Assembly: GCA_025617745.1 (NCBI GenBank)
Contig: CM046871.1
Coordinates: 29,280,433-29,344,432, forward strand
From: Heliocidaris erythrogramma
Taxonomy: Eukaryota; Echinodermata; Echinoidea; Camarodonta; Echinometridae
DNA: 64,000 nucleotides
Direction of reading: 5' to 3'
Shown here: one piece after another, positions 1 to 11,066 of the stretch
Layout of the letters: the number at the start of each line of letters is the position of its first letter
Numbering within the stretch: position 1 is the stretch's first letter
Translations under genes and position numbers: made by a program
The notes under the pieces: generated by a model
What the model was told of the DNA's origin: nothing
Seen by the model: only the letters and a program-made list of their open reading frames with translations
Databases searched by the model: none

Positions 1-470
1 TATTTACATGTAGATCAATGGCTGGTCGACGTTATCTACCGCCTTGTCATGTTACATACATGAGTAATCATTAAATACTTATTTTCGGGAAACGGGCATG
101 TAATATTTTGACCCGGGACCCGATGCTCTCGGGCGGGACCCGGGTACCCGGTTTTTAGTCACAGCACTAGTGTATTGCAAAACCTTCATGATCCTCGTCT
201 AAGCCTTCACTTGGTAAGTTGAATAAGTTTACATAATTAGAAAGGAAAGACATGTAAGAGAGGGAGAAAAAAAATGAAATTTGATTTCCTGGTAGTACAA
301 TCGATATTCTTGAGCATCAACTAAATATGAATTACCCTAGTACAGTGTAAAACATACAAATGAACGATGGAAGTCTAAATTAAAAAAAAGAAAAAAAGAA
401 ATCAGTGTGTATGATATTGAGCTTACAAGCCATTGTTAGGCTTGAAAATTTGATAGGGGTTAGAGGGCCT

Positions 471-770
471 TTGTAGTTTTGAGTTTTTTTAGGGGGGGGG
501 GGGAAGTTTCTTCAATCTTTTTAGGGCTATATAGGCTATAGCTTAAAAAACAATTATTTTTATACTTCATTTTACCGAAGTGGGCTTGCAAATAAAAGTA
601 CCATACAGTCTTGCCCTACAATTTGTAGTTTTGAGTTGTTTTAGGGGGGGGGGGGAAGTTTCTTCAATCTTTTTAGGGCTATAGGCTATAGCTTAAACAA
701 TTATTTTTATTTTCATATTTGATTTTACCGAAGTGGGCTAGCAAATAAAAGTACCATACAGTCTTGCCCT
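471..770. repeat. Tandem duplication, two ~152-bp units
   Basis: The unit starting TTGTAGTTTTGAG at 471 recurs at 623. Each unit contains a poly-G run of about 12, then GAAGTTTCTTCAATC, and ends GTCTTGCCCT (608-617 and 761-770). Divergence is low, so the duplication is recent. No gene is seen in 1-1245 apart from this repeat. Confidence 0.85.
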
Positions 771-1245
771 TGAAAAAAAGGCAAGAGCTAGTTGGGTGAT
801 TGCGACACTTTGTCTCCAACAATACTTAATATGTTGAACAATTTTTGACTATAGAAATTCTTGAATATAGAAAATGGTTGTTTTATTATCATTGTTATCC
901 ATGGGTGCAATCACAGTGTTTTATTGTATTGCCTACCATGTTTGTGTAATGTCTGAACATTTCCATGAAGTTATGTTCAGTAATTGCTCCCCAATTTTGG
1001 GGGACCATTTGCAGCCTTGTTGTTTGTATACACACTTGTAAAACCATACACAGTTGTATCCATCCAGGATAATTTTTCCTGATTATTAGGAATGTAGCAT
1101 TATACAGTGTACATGTCACACCATATTGACACTCAATGTGATTCATACATGTACATGTACATTATGTATGTATTTCCACAGTACAGATTTTCATGTCATG
1201 GTAATTCTCTTCCATCATTCACCCCATTTCTCTCTCTCTCTCTAG

Positions 1246-1314
1246 GATTTCATGTTCTTTGAGCAGTCTGGAGACAAGAAAGACAAGAAGAAAGCAGGAT
1301 TCTCTTCCGTTTAA
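1246..1314 (+). CDS. Last coding exon, copy 1, of an unrecognised gene
   Basis: A polypyrimidine tract (CT repeats) and AG at 1244-1245 are followed by a 22-codon open exon ending in TAA at 1312-1314. It starts DFMFFEQSGDKKDKKK and ends AGFSSV. A second exon of identical length and related sequence lies at 4116-4184, so the two look like duplicated alternative last exons of a + strand gene whose body lies left of the window. The encoded tail is short, basic in the middle and hydrophilic, like a cytoplasmic C-terminus. I do not recognise the protein. The match between the two exons is the main evidence that they code. Confidence 0.6.
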   Translation, partial: DFMFFEQSGDKKDKKKAGFSSV

Positions 1315-1369
1315 TCACCATCATCATCATATCATCAGTGTAGCTCATGCTCATGACAGTGTAAGAGTT

Positions 1370-1569
1370 GCAGTTTGTATAATGCATTGCTTGTTCGCAT
1401 GTGAACGGCACCCCAACCCCACAGACCCCACCAACCCCACAGACCCCACCCTCAAAATGCTTGAGATTAATTTCCACTGTTCATATGCGGTGCAGTACAT
1501 GCATTGCTTGTTTGGCATGTGAACTACACCCCATCATCACCCCCTCCCCCCTCCCCTCCCTTCCCTTAC

Positions 1570-1620
<51 letters not shown>

Positions 1621-2130
1621 CTTTACATGGCTTTACTTCCGAGGACAAGTATTGTTCCTCTATTGTTCCTCCGTCCTCGGACAGTCGACAGAATAAGGCA
1701 CAAATTCATTGTTCGACGTTCGAGGACTATTGTCCGGCTTCCGAGGACCATTGTTCTCATGATTTTTTTTTGTTCTCTGTCCGAAAATGTCCTCGGACAT
1801 ACGGCTAAACATGCGCACACCCACCCTTACACACACACACACACACACATACACAAACAAAAAAAAACACAAAAAAACCCCACAAACGGTAAGATTTATT
1901 TTCACTACGTTCATTATTTGCTTTGCTAGTACTGAGATATGCATGTGAACCATACCACATACCCCAACCCCTCCTCCCCTCTGTAATACATGTACATGTA
2001 GGTGCAGTACTTAATTGCTTGTGACCAACACCCCTTCCCCTCCCCCCTCCTCCCCCTCCCTCCCTCAAGATCTATCCATACTGTATGAGATGCAGTACTT
2101 GCATCACATGTGTGCATGTGACCCTCACCA
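1370..2130. repeat. Degenerate tandem units downstream of terminal exon copy 1, with (CA)n
   Basis: Units built on GCAGTAC..TGCATTGCTTGT..GCATGTGAAC followed by C-rich ACCCC/CCCTCCC blocks recur near 1380, 1490, 1930, 2000 and 2085. A perfect (CA)n microsatellite lies at about 1571-1618 and a shorter one at about 1829-1850. Between them, 1635-1800 holds several copies, in both orientations, of the palindromic core TCCGAGGAC next to ATTGTTC. Open frames here are low-complexity artefacts. Confidence 0.55.
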
Positions 2131-3310
2131 TTTTATAAGATAAATTTGTTTTTGGTTACAGGAGCTCTTTAGGAATTTCTGAAAGAGTTGAGGACCAACC
2201 TACCCCTCCCCCTGAAAAAAAAAAATCTGTTTTCATTTCCTTTTTCTATTCACAGAAAGATGGGATGAATTTTAAAAGGAAATAATGATTCCCTTGGGGG
2301 CAAGGGCAATTTGAACATCTTGTCAGTTTTTTCTCAGAATTCCAGTACTTTTTTCAGTCTTCCAGAAATTTTTGTTTTTTTTTAATTTTCTAAAGAAAAC
2401 TGAGAACCACCTATATGTACCTCTATTTTTTACATTTCTTTTTCTAATGAGGAATTTAAAAAAAAAATATTCCCTGGGGGTGATGTGATATCTTTTCATT
2501 TTTTAAAGAGTGCTCTAATAGAATTCCATTGGCTTTTGAGTCATCCAAAGCTTACCACTCTCCACTGACGTTCATTAGTATCGTTATTATTATTATTATT
2601 TTTCTGCCTTGTGACCCAGCACCATGAGAATGGGTTGTTCGCATTTTAAAGGAGAAATTATTTATATCAAATTCCCTATGGCCAGTAAATTATAAGTCAT
2701 AAGTCATCATGGTTAGAATTTAGATTTTCTTCATAAATGAATTGTACAAATACAGGGTATATACATTATACAGACAGCAGCATTAAACAGAAAGAAAAAA
2801 ATGCTATTCAAAACATATGTTATTGTGCTTTTTCTCCTCCAGAATGATTTTATCCCTGAGCAATACACTAAAAGGTCATTTCTAGCAATTACAGTTGAAG
2901 TCATAAGTGACTTTTCTTTACGCTTACTTTTGATACAGAATTACTGACCAGTGTAATTAAAGGAAGTGATAAACTGATTAATTTCCTCTGTGTCATTTAT
3001 TTAGGGCTAATGTATCCTACGTGTATGACGTGTATCCATCTCTTCAGTGTGTTTTCCACCACCCCCATCCTGTTTAAAGATTGGCCCCCATACCTAGCAT
3101 TCATCGTCATAAATCACAAAGATAATTGTGCATGCATTTGTCATGTCATATTCCTTGTGAGAATTCTATCAAGGATCGATGTATATTGCATGTACACTCT
3201 ATCACTCTCCAGTTACGCTTATGTTGTGATGAAATATATTCTCGAAGATTGTGTACACATGTCATTTCAAAGAGTTTATGTTGTTCAACTTCCATTTACT
3301 GTGCCGGCTT

Positions 3311-4050
3311 AACCCTTTCAAGACAATAAGCCACTTCGGGGATGCAATCTGAGCATGAGCAGATAAAGGTCATCTGTACCAAATTCTAAAACCCACTGAC
3401 ACTAATATTCGATATGTGCTCATGAACGTCATGTAATCATTATTCAATTATGCACTAATGGTGCATTCCATGATATCCAGGTGGAAGTATTCTTTTTAAA
3501 GGGGGAAACAAAAGCTATTCATGAGGCACCTCTATCACTCCCAGAGTTATTTTTCTGAAGTGCACATAAAGGGACCCTCCATGTCTAAAATATCTGTGGA
3601 TATTTGGGGTCATTTGTACAATCTCAGTACCATGTGCTAACCCCGAACTGGCTTATTGACCACATTTTGTGGTTTGGCTCGGTAACTTTTAATTCAGAGC
3701 TCTAAAAAATATACCAGATGCACGAGTGGATAGAGCAAACATTTTTGCATATACTATGTCCATTTTTATTGCAAGACCATATTGCGTTTGATGCCAGGAA
3801 TTTAAAAAACGAGAATAAGTTTAAAATCCTTAAATTGGCAACACACTAAGAGGTTCAAAATCATTGTTTTTTATCAAAATTGGCAATTTTTTCAACTTGT
3901 CGACAAAATTTGTAGCCCTGTATATTGTTTTCGAAGACATTACACCTTATTAGAACCATGTAGCACTAACAGAAAAAAATAGTAGTGTTGCCAATTTGAA
4001 GAACGAAACGTGATCAGTTTAGCCCTTAAATAATCCCTGTCCTGAAAGGG
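3311..4050 (+). mobile_element. ~420-bp non-autonomous DNA element, copy A, split by a nested MITE
   Basis: Copy A begins TAACCCTTTCAAGAC at 3311 and ends GTCCTGAAAGGG at 4050, giving an imperfect terminal inverted repeat. It matches copy B (7944-8880) and, inverted, copy C (62044-62456). Positions 3324-3658 are a separate insertion absent from copies B and C. Confidence 0.65.
3324..3658. mobile_element. MITE with AATAAGCCA termini nested in copy A
   Basis: The left end CAATAAGCCACTTCGGGG (3324) mirrors the right end CCCCGAACTGGCTTATTG (ends 3658), with GAC flanking AATAAGCC..GGCTTATT on both sides as a possible target duplication. Related end fragments occur near 46750 (ACTGGCTTATTGTCG) and 57598 (AATAAGCCAGTTC). 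Confidence 0.6.
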
Positions 4051-4115
4051 AGAAAATACATGTTTCCACCCTGTCTTTATCCTTTCTGTCCATCTTGCCA
4101 TCTCTCCTTCCACAG

Positions 4116-4184
4116 GACTTCATGTTCTTTGAAGAGTCTGGGAATAAGAATGATCAGAACAACGCTGGCTTCGTCAGAAACTAG
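4116..4184 (+). CDS. Last coding exon, copy 2, of the same unrecognised gene
   Basis: The acceptor (CTTCCACAG) ends at 4115. The exon then reads 22 codons, DFMFFEESGNKNDQNN then AGFVRN, and stops with TAG at 4182-4184. Length, phase and the first seven residues but one match the exon at 1246. The core lysines of copy 1 are replaced by Asn/Gln, so the two isoforms would end in tails of different charge (basic versus near-neutral). AT-rich sequence with AATAAA-type motifs near 5546 and 5583 follows and could hold the 3' UTR end. The gene is not identified. Confidence 0.6.
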   Translation, partial: DFMFFEESGNKNDQNNAGFVRN

Positions 4185-4779
4185 GAGCGTCACATAAAGA
4201 AACGCATATTGCAAGAGGGTCACAGATCTCTACTCAATTATTACCATCCATTTGGCAACACCAAACAGGTCGTCTTGCTCTAAGCGGTGCCCTTAAGAAT
4301 TTTCTAATATGATTAGAAAGTTTTGATTGATAAATTCAAAATCACGTTTAGAGGCAATTAACGTAGATTACTGTACATTCATTCATTTACTCCATTTTTC
4401 TGTTTTTATTTTACAAGACTCCGTTTTAATTGTATAGTTCCTTTAATTTTCTCTTTCTTCACTTTTTAAAATTATAAATTCATTATATACAAAATTTGCA
4501 GTGTGATAAGATATTTCTAAAGGCTGATCAAAAATAATGTTTTTCTCTTGTACATCTGTGTTAGAGGTGATTTCAATATTATTTGATATGTAAACTTAAT
4601 ATTTACATTACCGGTACATTCAAGTTGCATTTGGCTTTGATGGGTTTGGAAGCTATACTGAGGTACTGGTAAAGATTGAAAATATTTCTAGCTTTCTCTT
4701 ACTACATGTATTTCATTTGCATGTAGAAAACCATCACAAGATTAGCTGAGGCATTTTATGACATTTCTCTCATATTTAA

Positions 4780-5050
4780 AATAGGACTAGAAATAGTTTA
4801 TCGCTTGGGACCAAAATGCTTCCGCCCATTTGTGCAGTCTCATATGCATATGTATGTATGTAGTGCTTTTCAGCGTTATATTCAGCAGGATTAATAATTA
4901 CCGTAAAATTTGCTATAATTTTTAATGTTTCCAAAACCTCTTCATACAAAAATACATGTCTTCCTTTTTACCACATAACCAACTTTACAAGAGAACTTGT
5001 CAATGATTTCTTTTACAAAGTAGTTGCATGACCAGTACACTCAAATCGCC
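4780..5050 (+). repeat. Diverged relic of the TTGAGTTCTGG family
   Basis: Segments such as CCATTTGTGCAGTC, a TGCTTTTCAGCG block and ACCAGTACACTCAA align in order with the better copies at 30600 and 41940. It is strongly decayed. Confidence 0.35.
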
Positions 5051-5700
5051 TTTAAAACTGGATGCACGCCGGTTTTTATCATTCTTAAATAAAGGTAAAG
5101 AAATTCCCAGTACATTCATATAAAGTAAAGATTATTTTATGAAACTTTAATACAATGAAGAAAAACAGCCAAGAACTTTAAATTCCTTGATTCAACACCT
5201 TTTTCACAGTTTACGCACATTTTACATATTATAGTGTTTGTTCTAATATCATAAGCCATTTTTAACTCTTTACTGTTGGGTACCTAATTTAGTGCATGTT
5301 ATTGTTATACGTGTACGTGTACAGTGATAATGTATAGCATTGTTACAGAATTGTATTAAAATAGGTGTCGTACAAGCATGTATCCATGTTGGATATGCAC
5401 TTATATTATTTTATATTCCAAATATTGCCTGTTTATATTGTGTCATACTTGAGTTTTTATTTACATGAAACATTTATATTAGAACTTGGAATGTACTTTC
5501 TGTTTCTCCAGTGTATTAGATATTCTTCCGGAATAATTGCCTTTAATAAAATATCTTCTGTAAAACATTTAAATTTAAGTTAATAAAAACAAGTTGTAAT
5601 AAATGAAATTATGTATTAAAAAAAAAAATTACTTTCTGTTTCTATAATAGACATTCTTCCTGAATAACTGGCCATGAAAAGATTTGATTAATGTTCAAGA

Positions 5701-6010
5701 CAGTAGGGAGTTTTTGTTCAGCAATGTATGCAGGATTCTAGGACGGAGATTAACAATTGCACATGACAAAGACGCCTAGGCATTCTTTGTCGAAAATTAG
5801 AGAACCGGAACGGCAATACCTTGCTAGATCAAGAACGCACAATAAATTGCAATGCATCGTTCGCTCTGAATGTAGGATGAAACTACTGTTCCGGTTCTTC
5901 AATTTCCATAAAAAAAATTTAAGACAGGCGTCCGGGCGTCCTTTGTCATGTGCAATTGTTATTCTCCGTCCTAGAATCCCGCATACGTTGCTGAACGAAA
6001 ACTCCCTAGT
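5701..6010. mobile_element. Foldback element with ~120-bp inverted arms
   Basis: The left end (CAGTAGGGAGTTTTTGTTCA at 5701) and the right end are inverted copies over roughly 120 bp. Shared blocks include GGATTCTAGGACGGAGA, AACAATTGCACATGACAAAG and AGAACCGGAAC. The loop is about 60 bp. An open frame across the element follows the repeat and is not a gene. Confidence 0.8.
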
Positions 6011-6984
6011 AAATGTTCTTGAGAGATGTTTAATGCTTCCTTATTCTATGAAAGAAATAGACTTAAACTCATGAGCCCTTTCTAGAGGCTGCAAGTGGAT
6101 ATATATGTCTTCTTTTATACAAATAAATGATTTTACAATGGTATATTGGTACAAATATTATAGTTTTGTGAGGGAATAGAGTTAATTAATTTCCTCACAT
6201 GTAAACGTGTACAAGGCAAGTACACATCTGTAGAAGTGAAAGGAGAAAATGGTATTTTATTGATCTGATAAGAAAACTTTGAATACAATATTACATGTAT
6301 ATTAAACCAAGTTGTAGGAAATAATGCACAATCCTGAAATTAAAACAATTCAGGTGAGATATTCTATTGGAACTTTATTTGGGCAGTTAATGATAGAACT
6401 TTGTTAAATATTACGTACAATACATATAGGGTATCCTAGTGAATAGTTATGAGATAAATCTGAAGAATATATGAATTAAGTGTAGTATTTTATTTATATT
6501 CTTAGATATTTAGTATGTCCGGCATTGTGGTACATGTACGTGTCTTTCATATTCATTTTATCCTTATATACTATGAAAATAAATTTGAAATGCCTGCAAT
6601 CTTGTTTTGTATATTCATATATTTTCATTTTTTTCAAGCTACATTTGCCAAGACCATAAAGTACAAAGTACTGGTAAATACAGCGTAAAATTCCATGTTC
6701 CATTTTGAAATCTTTTCAATCAAGTACTGATGAAGGGAGGAGCAACTCAAAATGATACTCATTAGAGAAACAAAAAGTGTCATCAGAAGTGATTATGATA
6801 AGGATTTCTGATATAAATGTATTCAAAAGTATCATTTATATTCAAAGTGTCATTTGGAAGCTTTGCATAGACTCTGAAATGTCTTGTACTTTGTACTTGT
6901 TGCCCTTTGGTCATATATTTAATGCAATTAGACATTGTAATTGAGAGAGAGGTGGAGAGACACAGGGAGGTGAAAGAGGAAGAG

Positions 6985-7380
6985 AGACACAGGGAGAGAC
7001 ACAGGGAGAGACACAGGGAGAGACACAGGGAGAGACACAGGGAGAGACACAGGGAGAGACACAGGGAGAGACACAGGGAGAGACACAGGGAGAGACACAG
7101 GGAGAGACACAGGGAGAGACACAGGGAGAGACACAGGGAGAGACACAGGGAGAGACACAGGGAGAGACACAGGGAGAGACACAGGGAGAGACACAGGGAG
7201 AGACACAGGGAGAGACACAGGGAGAGACACAGGGAGAGACACAGGGAGAGACACAGGGAGAGACACAGGGAGAGACACAGGGAGAGACACAGGGAGAGAC
7301 ACAGGGAGAGACACAGGGAGAGACACAGGGAGAGACACAGGGAGAGACACAGGGAGAGACACAGGGAGAGACACAGGGAG
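6985..7380. repeat. 12-bp minisatellite, ~33 near-identical units
   Basis: The unit AGAGACACAGGG is repeated without visible change for about 396 bp. The array is bracketed by direct repeats of GGTGAAAGAGGAAGAGAGAC (about 6970 and 7379). Because the unit is a multiple of three, all frames stay open: one strand reads RHRE repeats and the other SLPV repeats. These are not real proteins. Confidence 0.95.
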
Positions 7381-7521
7381 GTGAAAGAGGAAGAGAGACT
7401 TAGGGAGAGAGATAAAGGAGTTTCAGAGATCTTATCTCAAATTATGACATGATGATGCACATGTACATTAACAAAATTCACAAAAAAGAAAAACAACTGA
7501 AACCACTAATAAATTAGATAT

Positions 7522-7547
7522 AAATATATATATATATATATATATAT
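7522..7547. repeat. (TA)n microsatellite
   Basis: Alternating TA dinucleotides. Nothing else was found between the minisatellite and 7944. Confidence 0.8.
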
Positions 7548-7943
7548 GTTATTATGCTTTATAACAAAATGATTTCATATATCAAACAATTAGATCTGAT
7601 AATATCATAATGCATGCACATGTACCAGAACTGTAAAAGAAGCTGGTTCGAGGATACACTTGTATGATCACTCTATTCCATCAAATATTTAGAATAATTC
7701 AATGCAACATAAATGCAGCGCAAGGGCTCGAGTCTGTCCATGACCTTGGCATCTCCATTCATGTGTTCAAACCATTAGACTATGACACTTCTATAATTAA
7801 TGTTCAACGAGGGAAAGGTGGACAAAAAAAAAACCATGGCTAGTTTCAGCATTTTAATCACATTTCATGTTTTGTTTGTCCATGGGCAAGTCCAAGCAAT
7901 TTTGTCCCATCAGTCCAAGTGTTTAGTGTATCAGATGACTGTA

Positions 7944-8880
7944 TTAACCCATTCATGACAAAGGTTCCACATTGTGCGGTTTGGCATAATAACTTTTGAT
8001 GCAGAGCCCTAAAAAACATACCACATACACGAGCAGAAAGAGCAGAAAATTCTACACATAATATGCCCGTTTTGGTTGCGTTAGTATACTGTTAATACAT
8101 GTTTGGGAGTGCGTTGGTGCGATCTGGCAACACAAAGGTTTTTATCGTGGTGTACTAAAATGCACAAGGCGCAAGCCGAGTGTGTTGGACACCACAATAA
8201 AAACCTGTGAGTTGCCGGATCGCACTAATGCACAAACTCACAACCATGTATTAATAGTTTTATAAAACGGGTCGGCAATATGATTATGAAGTATATAAAA
8301 ATGGTTACGAACCCCATAGAAACGCCAAGAGTCGCACAGTCATGGAGGCTGCCATGCAGCTTTCCTGGATGACATCACAGAAGCGTTGCCAACAAAAGTC
8401 ATGCGTGTTTCAGTGTGTGCATGTAATCCCTACACTAAAATGTCAAACTACGCGATTTCATTGTGTTTTTAGTTTGCACGCACCAGAGGTACGCATACGC
8501 GCAGCTCAGCCGTGCTTTAGAGCCTTTTTACTGTGCGTTAGTGCTTTTTTTTGCACGGTCATGTGGTGTTATTTGACCAATCAGGATGACTACATTCTTG
8601 AACCCGTTTTGTTGTTTGATGCTGAAAATTTTTAAAAGGAAAATAAGCACTAAAGATCTTAAATTGGAAACGCGATGGAAAGTTCAAAATCACTGTTTTT
8701 CCATGCAAATTGGCAACTTTTTAACTTCTCAACATACATTCTGTCAATTTTTATTCATTTCAGATACTTGACTTTTTATAAGAAAAATCTAGCAATAAGA
8801 GAAAAATACTTGTGTTGCTAATTTGAAGAAAAAAGGCTGATCAAATAGGCTTCAAATAATTGCTGTCATGACTGTACTAA
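7944..8880 (+). mobile_element. ~420-bp DNA element, copy B, interrupted at ~8075-8600
   Basis: The outer parts (7944-8075 and 8602-8880) align with copy A at 3311/3658-4050, including AGAGCCCTAAAAAACATACC and the block TTTGATGCTGAAAATTTTTA. The middle (~525 bp) is an insertion containing its own foldback. The ends ACCCATTCATGACA and TGTCATGACTGTAC form the terminal inverted repeat. Confidence 0.6.
8090..8265. mobile_element. Foldback nested in copy B
   Basis: TTAATACATG..GTGCGATCTGGCAACACAAAGG at the left is mirrored by CCGGATCGCACTAATGC and ACCATGTATTAAT at the right. Inner blocks TTTTTATCGTGGTGT and ACACCACAATAAAAA also pair. The rest of the insertion (to ~8600) is unique here; an open frame starting at 8342 has no family resemblance. 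Confidence 0.65.
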
Positions 8881-8942
8881 GCCGATAGGCGTGATAGCCG
8901 TCCTAGAGCTTGGATCTGACAAAATATCAAGTAAAGGTGATA

Positions 8943-9115
8943 CAGTGAAACCTGTCTATAAAGACCACTGAAGGGAGACAAGAAAAGTGGTCTTCATGAG
9001 CAGGTGGTCTTTATGTACAGGTTCCTTTAATACACGTTTCAATGAGAAACACTTTTTAAGGGAAACAAAAATTATGGTCTTTATAGACAGGTGGTTGCTA
9101 AAGCAGGTTTCACTG
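8943..9115. mobile_element. Mariner-like MITE, 173 bp
   Basis: The termini CAGTGAAACCTGTCTATAAA and its inverted counterpart ending GGTTTCACTG form inverted repeats. A TA lies on the left flank (8941-8942) and a mutated CA on the right, consistent with TA target duplication as in Tc1/mariner elements. A same-length copy is at 13104-13276. Confidence 0.8.
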
Positions 9116-9298
9116 CATTTTTTAAAAGTCAGTTTACGTTCACAATTCCATAATACAATTTCATAATACGTGATAACCTTGAACTAGTCCACATGTATAT
9201 CTATTATCTTCCACACCCAAACATCCCCTAATTTTGGACATGGGCGCATGATGAATCTTGAACAAAAGAACACCCCTTACCTTTGAATACTGCGCATC

Positions 9299-9430
9299 CA
9301 GAGGCGTCGGAATGTCAGGCTTGGACAATGCATTGGGTGTGGGGGGGGGGGGGTATCTTTTGTCCGCCAGACAATTAAAAGATGCCCCCCCATCCATTGT
9401 CCGAGGCCAGACGTTCCGACGCCTCTGTGC
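9299..9430. mobile_element. Short foldback element
   Basis: CAGAGGCGTCGGAATGTC at the left mirrors GACGTTCCGACGCCTCTG-type sequence at the right, and GGACAATGCATTGG pairs with CCATTGTCC. The loop holds a poly-G run. Confidence 0.7.
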
Positions 9431-9902
9431 ACATCTTGACATGATGACATCCTTCACTTTTAGCCCTTTCGCATAAATGGGAAAAAATATACACTTGCAT
9501 AAAGAGATGTCATACAAAGAAACACTTACGATAAGCATATAGCAACACACACACATTGTATAAGGAAAGTGTACATTCCTCATACCATATGAGGGTCACA
9601 CCACAAGTCAACTCTGATTCCGCATCAACTTCTCTTTTGAAACGATGCCCAACCCTCTATTTTGCTATACAAATGTTTTGTTATAACAAACTTTTGCTAT
9701 AATGCAGTCGACCAAGAAAATTATATTACTTTCGTAAAACTACAGAGTTTTCGTATGAAATGTATAGTTTTTCTTGTCTGAATGGGTAGTTAGACATGTA
9801 CTTGGATGTCCTGAAAATGTACCCCTTTTCTGTGGGTTTCAAAACATTTATGCCTACACTCCAAAAGGAAGACCCTTGACTGCAATTGACAATCACCAAA
9901 CT

Positions 9903-10115
9903 CCATCATGATGAAGGGGACCGATCTCAACTCTCAGAACCAGGCTAAACCTAGCCAGCAAAAGGCCCCAATTCATTATGATGAAGGGGGCCAATCTCAG
10001 CTCTTAGAACCAGGTCTAAGACCAACTAGCAATCTGTTCCAATCCATCATGAAGAAGGGAACTAGTCTCAACTCTTGGTACCAGGTCTAAGACTAGATAG
10101 CAATCGGCTCCCTCG
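9903..10115. repeat. Three ~70-bp tandem units
   Basis: CCATCATGATGAAGGGGACC..CTCAACTCTCAGAACCAGG recurs near 9903, 9971 and 10044, each followed by an AAGACTAGC-like block and CAGCAA/AGCAAT. Nothing else is recognised from 9430 to 10580 except a poly-C run at about 10527-10544. Confidence 0.7.
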
Positions 10116-10589
10116 GAGAAGACTACACATCTCTGTTAGGGAGGAAGAAATAAAGGAAAACAAAAAGATTTTGCAGGAAAGATGCTCCTTCAATATTTTG
10201 CATGGGGAACTGTTAAGCTAAAATCAGGCAAAAACGAATACCATCATCAAAATACAGGTTTTCATCCAGACTTCAATATTCTTCAGTGCATTCATTAACA
10301 TCTTATGGTATCATGAATCAAGTCAAATTCAGATCTGTCTAGCAGCCAAGTCCAAAAGCAAACCAGAGCACAAAAACTGTTGTTCTCAAGTCAGACATTC
10401 TCACTATATTATCTGTACCTTGGATAGGGCAATGTAAAAAAGAAGATGACTGAATCCCCTTCCACACTGTCACCCACTCGCCGGCCTTGTTTTTTTTGCA
10501 TGTAATTCACCTGGAAAGACCGGAGCCCCCCCCCCCCCCCCCCCATAACACCAGTGCCCCCTCAAGGACTAGACCCACAATATGGCACT

Positions 10590-10647
10590 GGTTCTGGGCC
10601 TGTTGAACCTACCTTGGATGAAGTTATTAGTAGTGGAATCTCTCCGA
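10590..10647 (-). pseudogene. Relic partial copy of KICS2 exon 10 with donor site
   Basis: About 57 bp (GTTCTGGGCCTGTTGAAC.. on the + strand) match the 3' end of KICS2 exon 10 and its splice donor at 11044-11100, with a few substitutions and one 2-bp shift (CTCTCC versus CTCTCTCC). The donor GT is kept (CCAAG|GTAGG on the - strand), but homology stops before the first half of the exon and no acceptor is seen. The copy lies about 450 bp downstream of the true exon, in the same orientation. Confidence 0.7.
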
Positions 10648-10849
10648 GTCAGAAGGTTTTTATATAAACATAAAAGCACATGAGGTATTACACCCTTCTA
10701 GCATTCAGAAGACGAAGCATGCTTCTTTTTTGTAATAAGACAAGACAACAATATCATCATTAAGAGAATATGGTGGGGTGAGGGTCAGAGAAGAAGAGGG
10801 AGATTATTCGGTCTTGTGTACCCACGGTAGCCACATCAGTATCCATACT

Positions 10850-11038
10850 GCTCTTCCTGCAGGCCCTGCAATTATTGTAACCCCAGCATTGGCAGGTACC
10901 AACTTAATACACCTGGGTCGAGAGGGGCAAATGTGGGCGAAACACATTGTCCAAGGATGTCAGCACCAAGCAAGGACTGAACCCAGGACCTCTAGTATGA
11001 GAGTCAAGAGTCTTCACCAATATACCACGAGCTCCCAC
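10850..11038 (-). mobile_element. tRNA-derived SINE
   Basis: On the - strand the head (11038 to about 10975) has an A-box-like TGGTATATTGGTG and a B-box-like GGTTCAGTCC at tRNA-like spacing. It is followed by a tail with CCAGGTGTATTAAG and GGTACCTGCCAATG, a pattern common in invertebrate tRNA SINEs. It lies within 30 bp of KICS2 exon 10. Confidence 0.6.
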
Positions 11039-11066
11039 AGAAGGGTTCTGGCCCTGATGAACTTAC

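Noticed and set aside
2161..2187. Third alternative last exon between the two duplicated ones (CAG then GAGCTCTTTAGG)
   Set aside because: Only six codons and no similarity to DFMFFE; the acceptor lacks a pyrimidine tract.
6907..7452. 181-codon frame of RHRE repeats and its reverse-strand SLPV shadow
   Set aside because: It follows entirely from a 12-bp minisatellite whose length is a multiple of three; no gene signals.
8342..8635. 97-codon frame after a TATAAAA-like sequence
   Set aside because: It lies inside a transposon insertion, crosses its boundary into the outer element, and has no recognisable family.
10300..10400. Possible missing last exon of KICS2 (acceptor-like GCTGCTAG then DRSEFDLIHD and a stop, - strand)
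   Set aside because: Phase fits, but the peptide shows no likeness to the conserved NPKVFASLK-type KICS2 end, so I do not call it.
10975..11038. A functional tRNA gene
   Set aside because: A- and B-box-like motifs are present but the cloverleaf stems do not pair well and a SINE tail follows; called as a tRNA-derived SINE.
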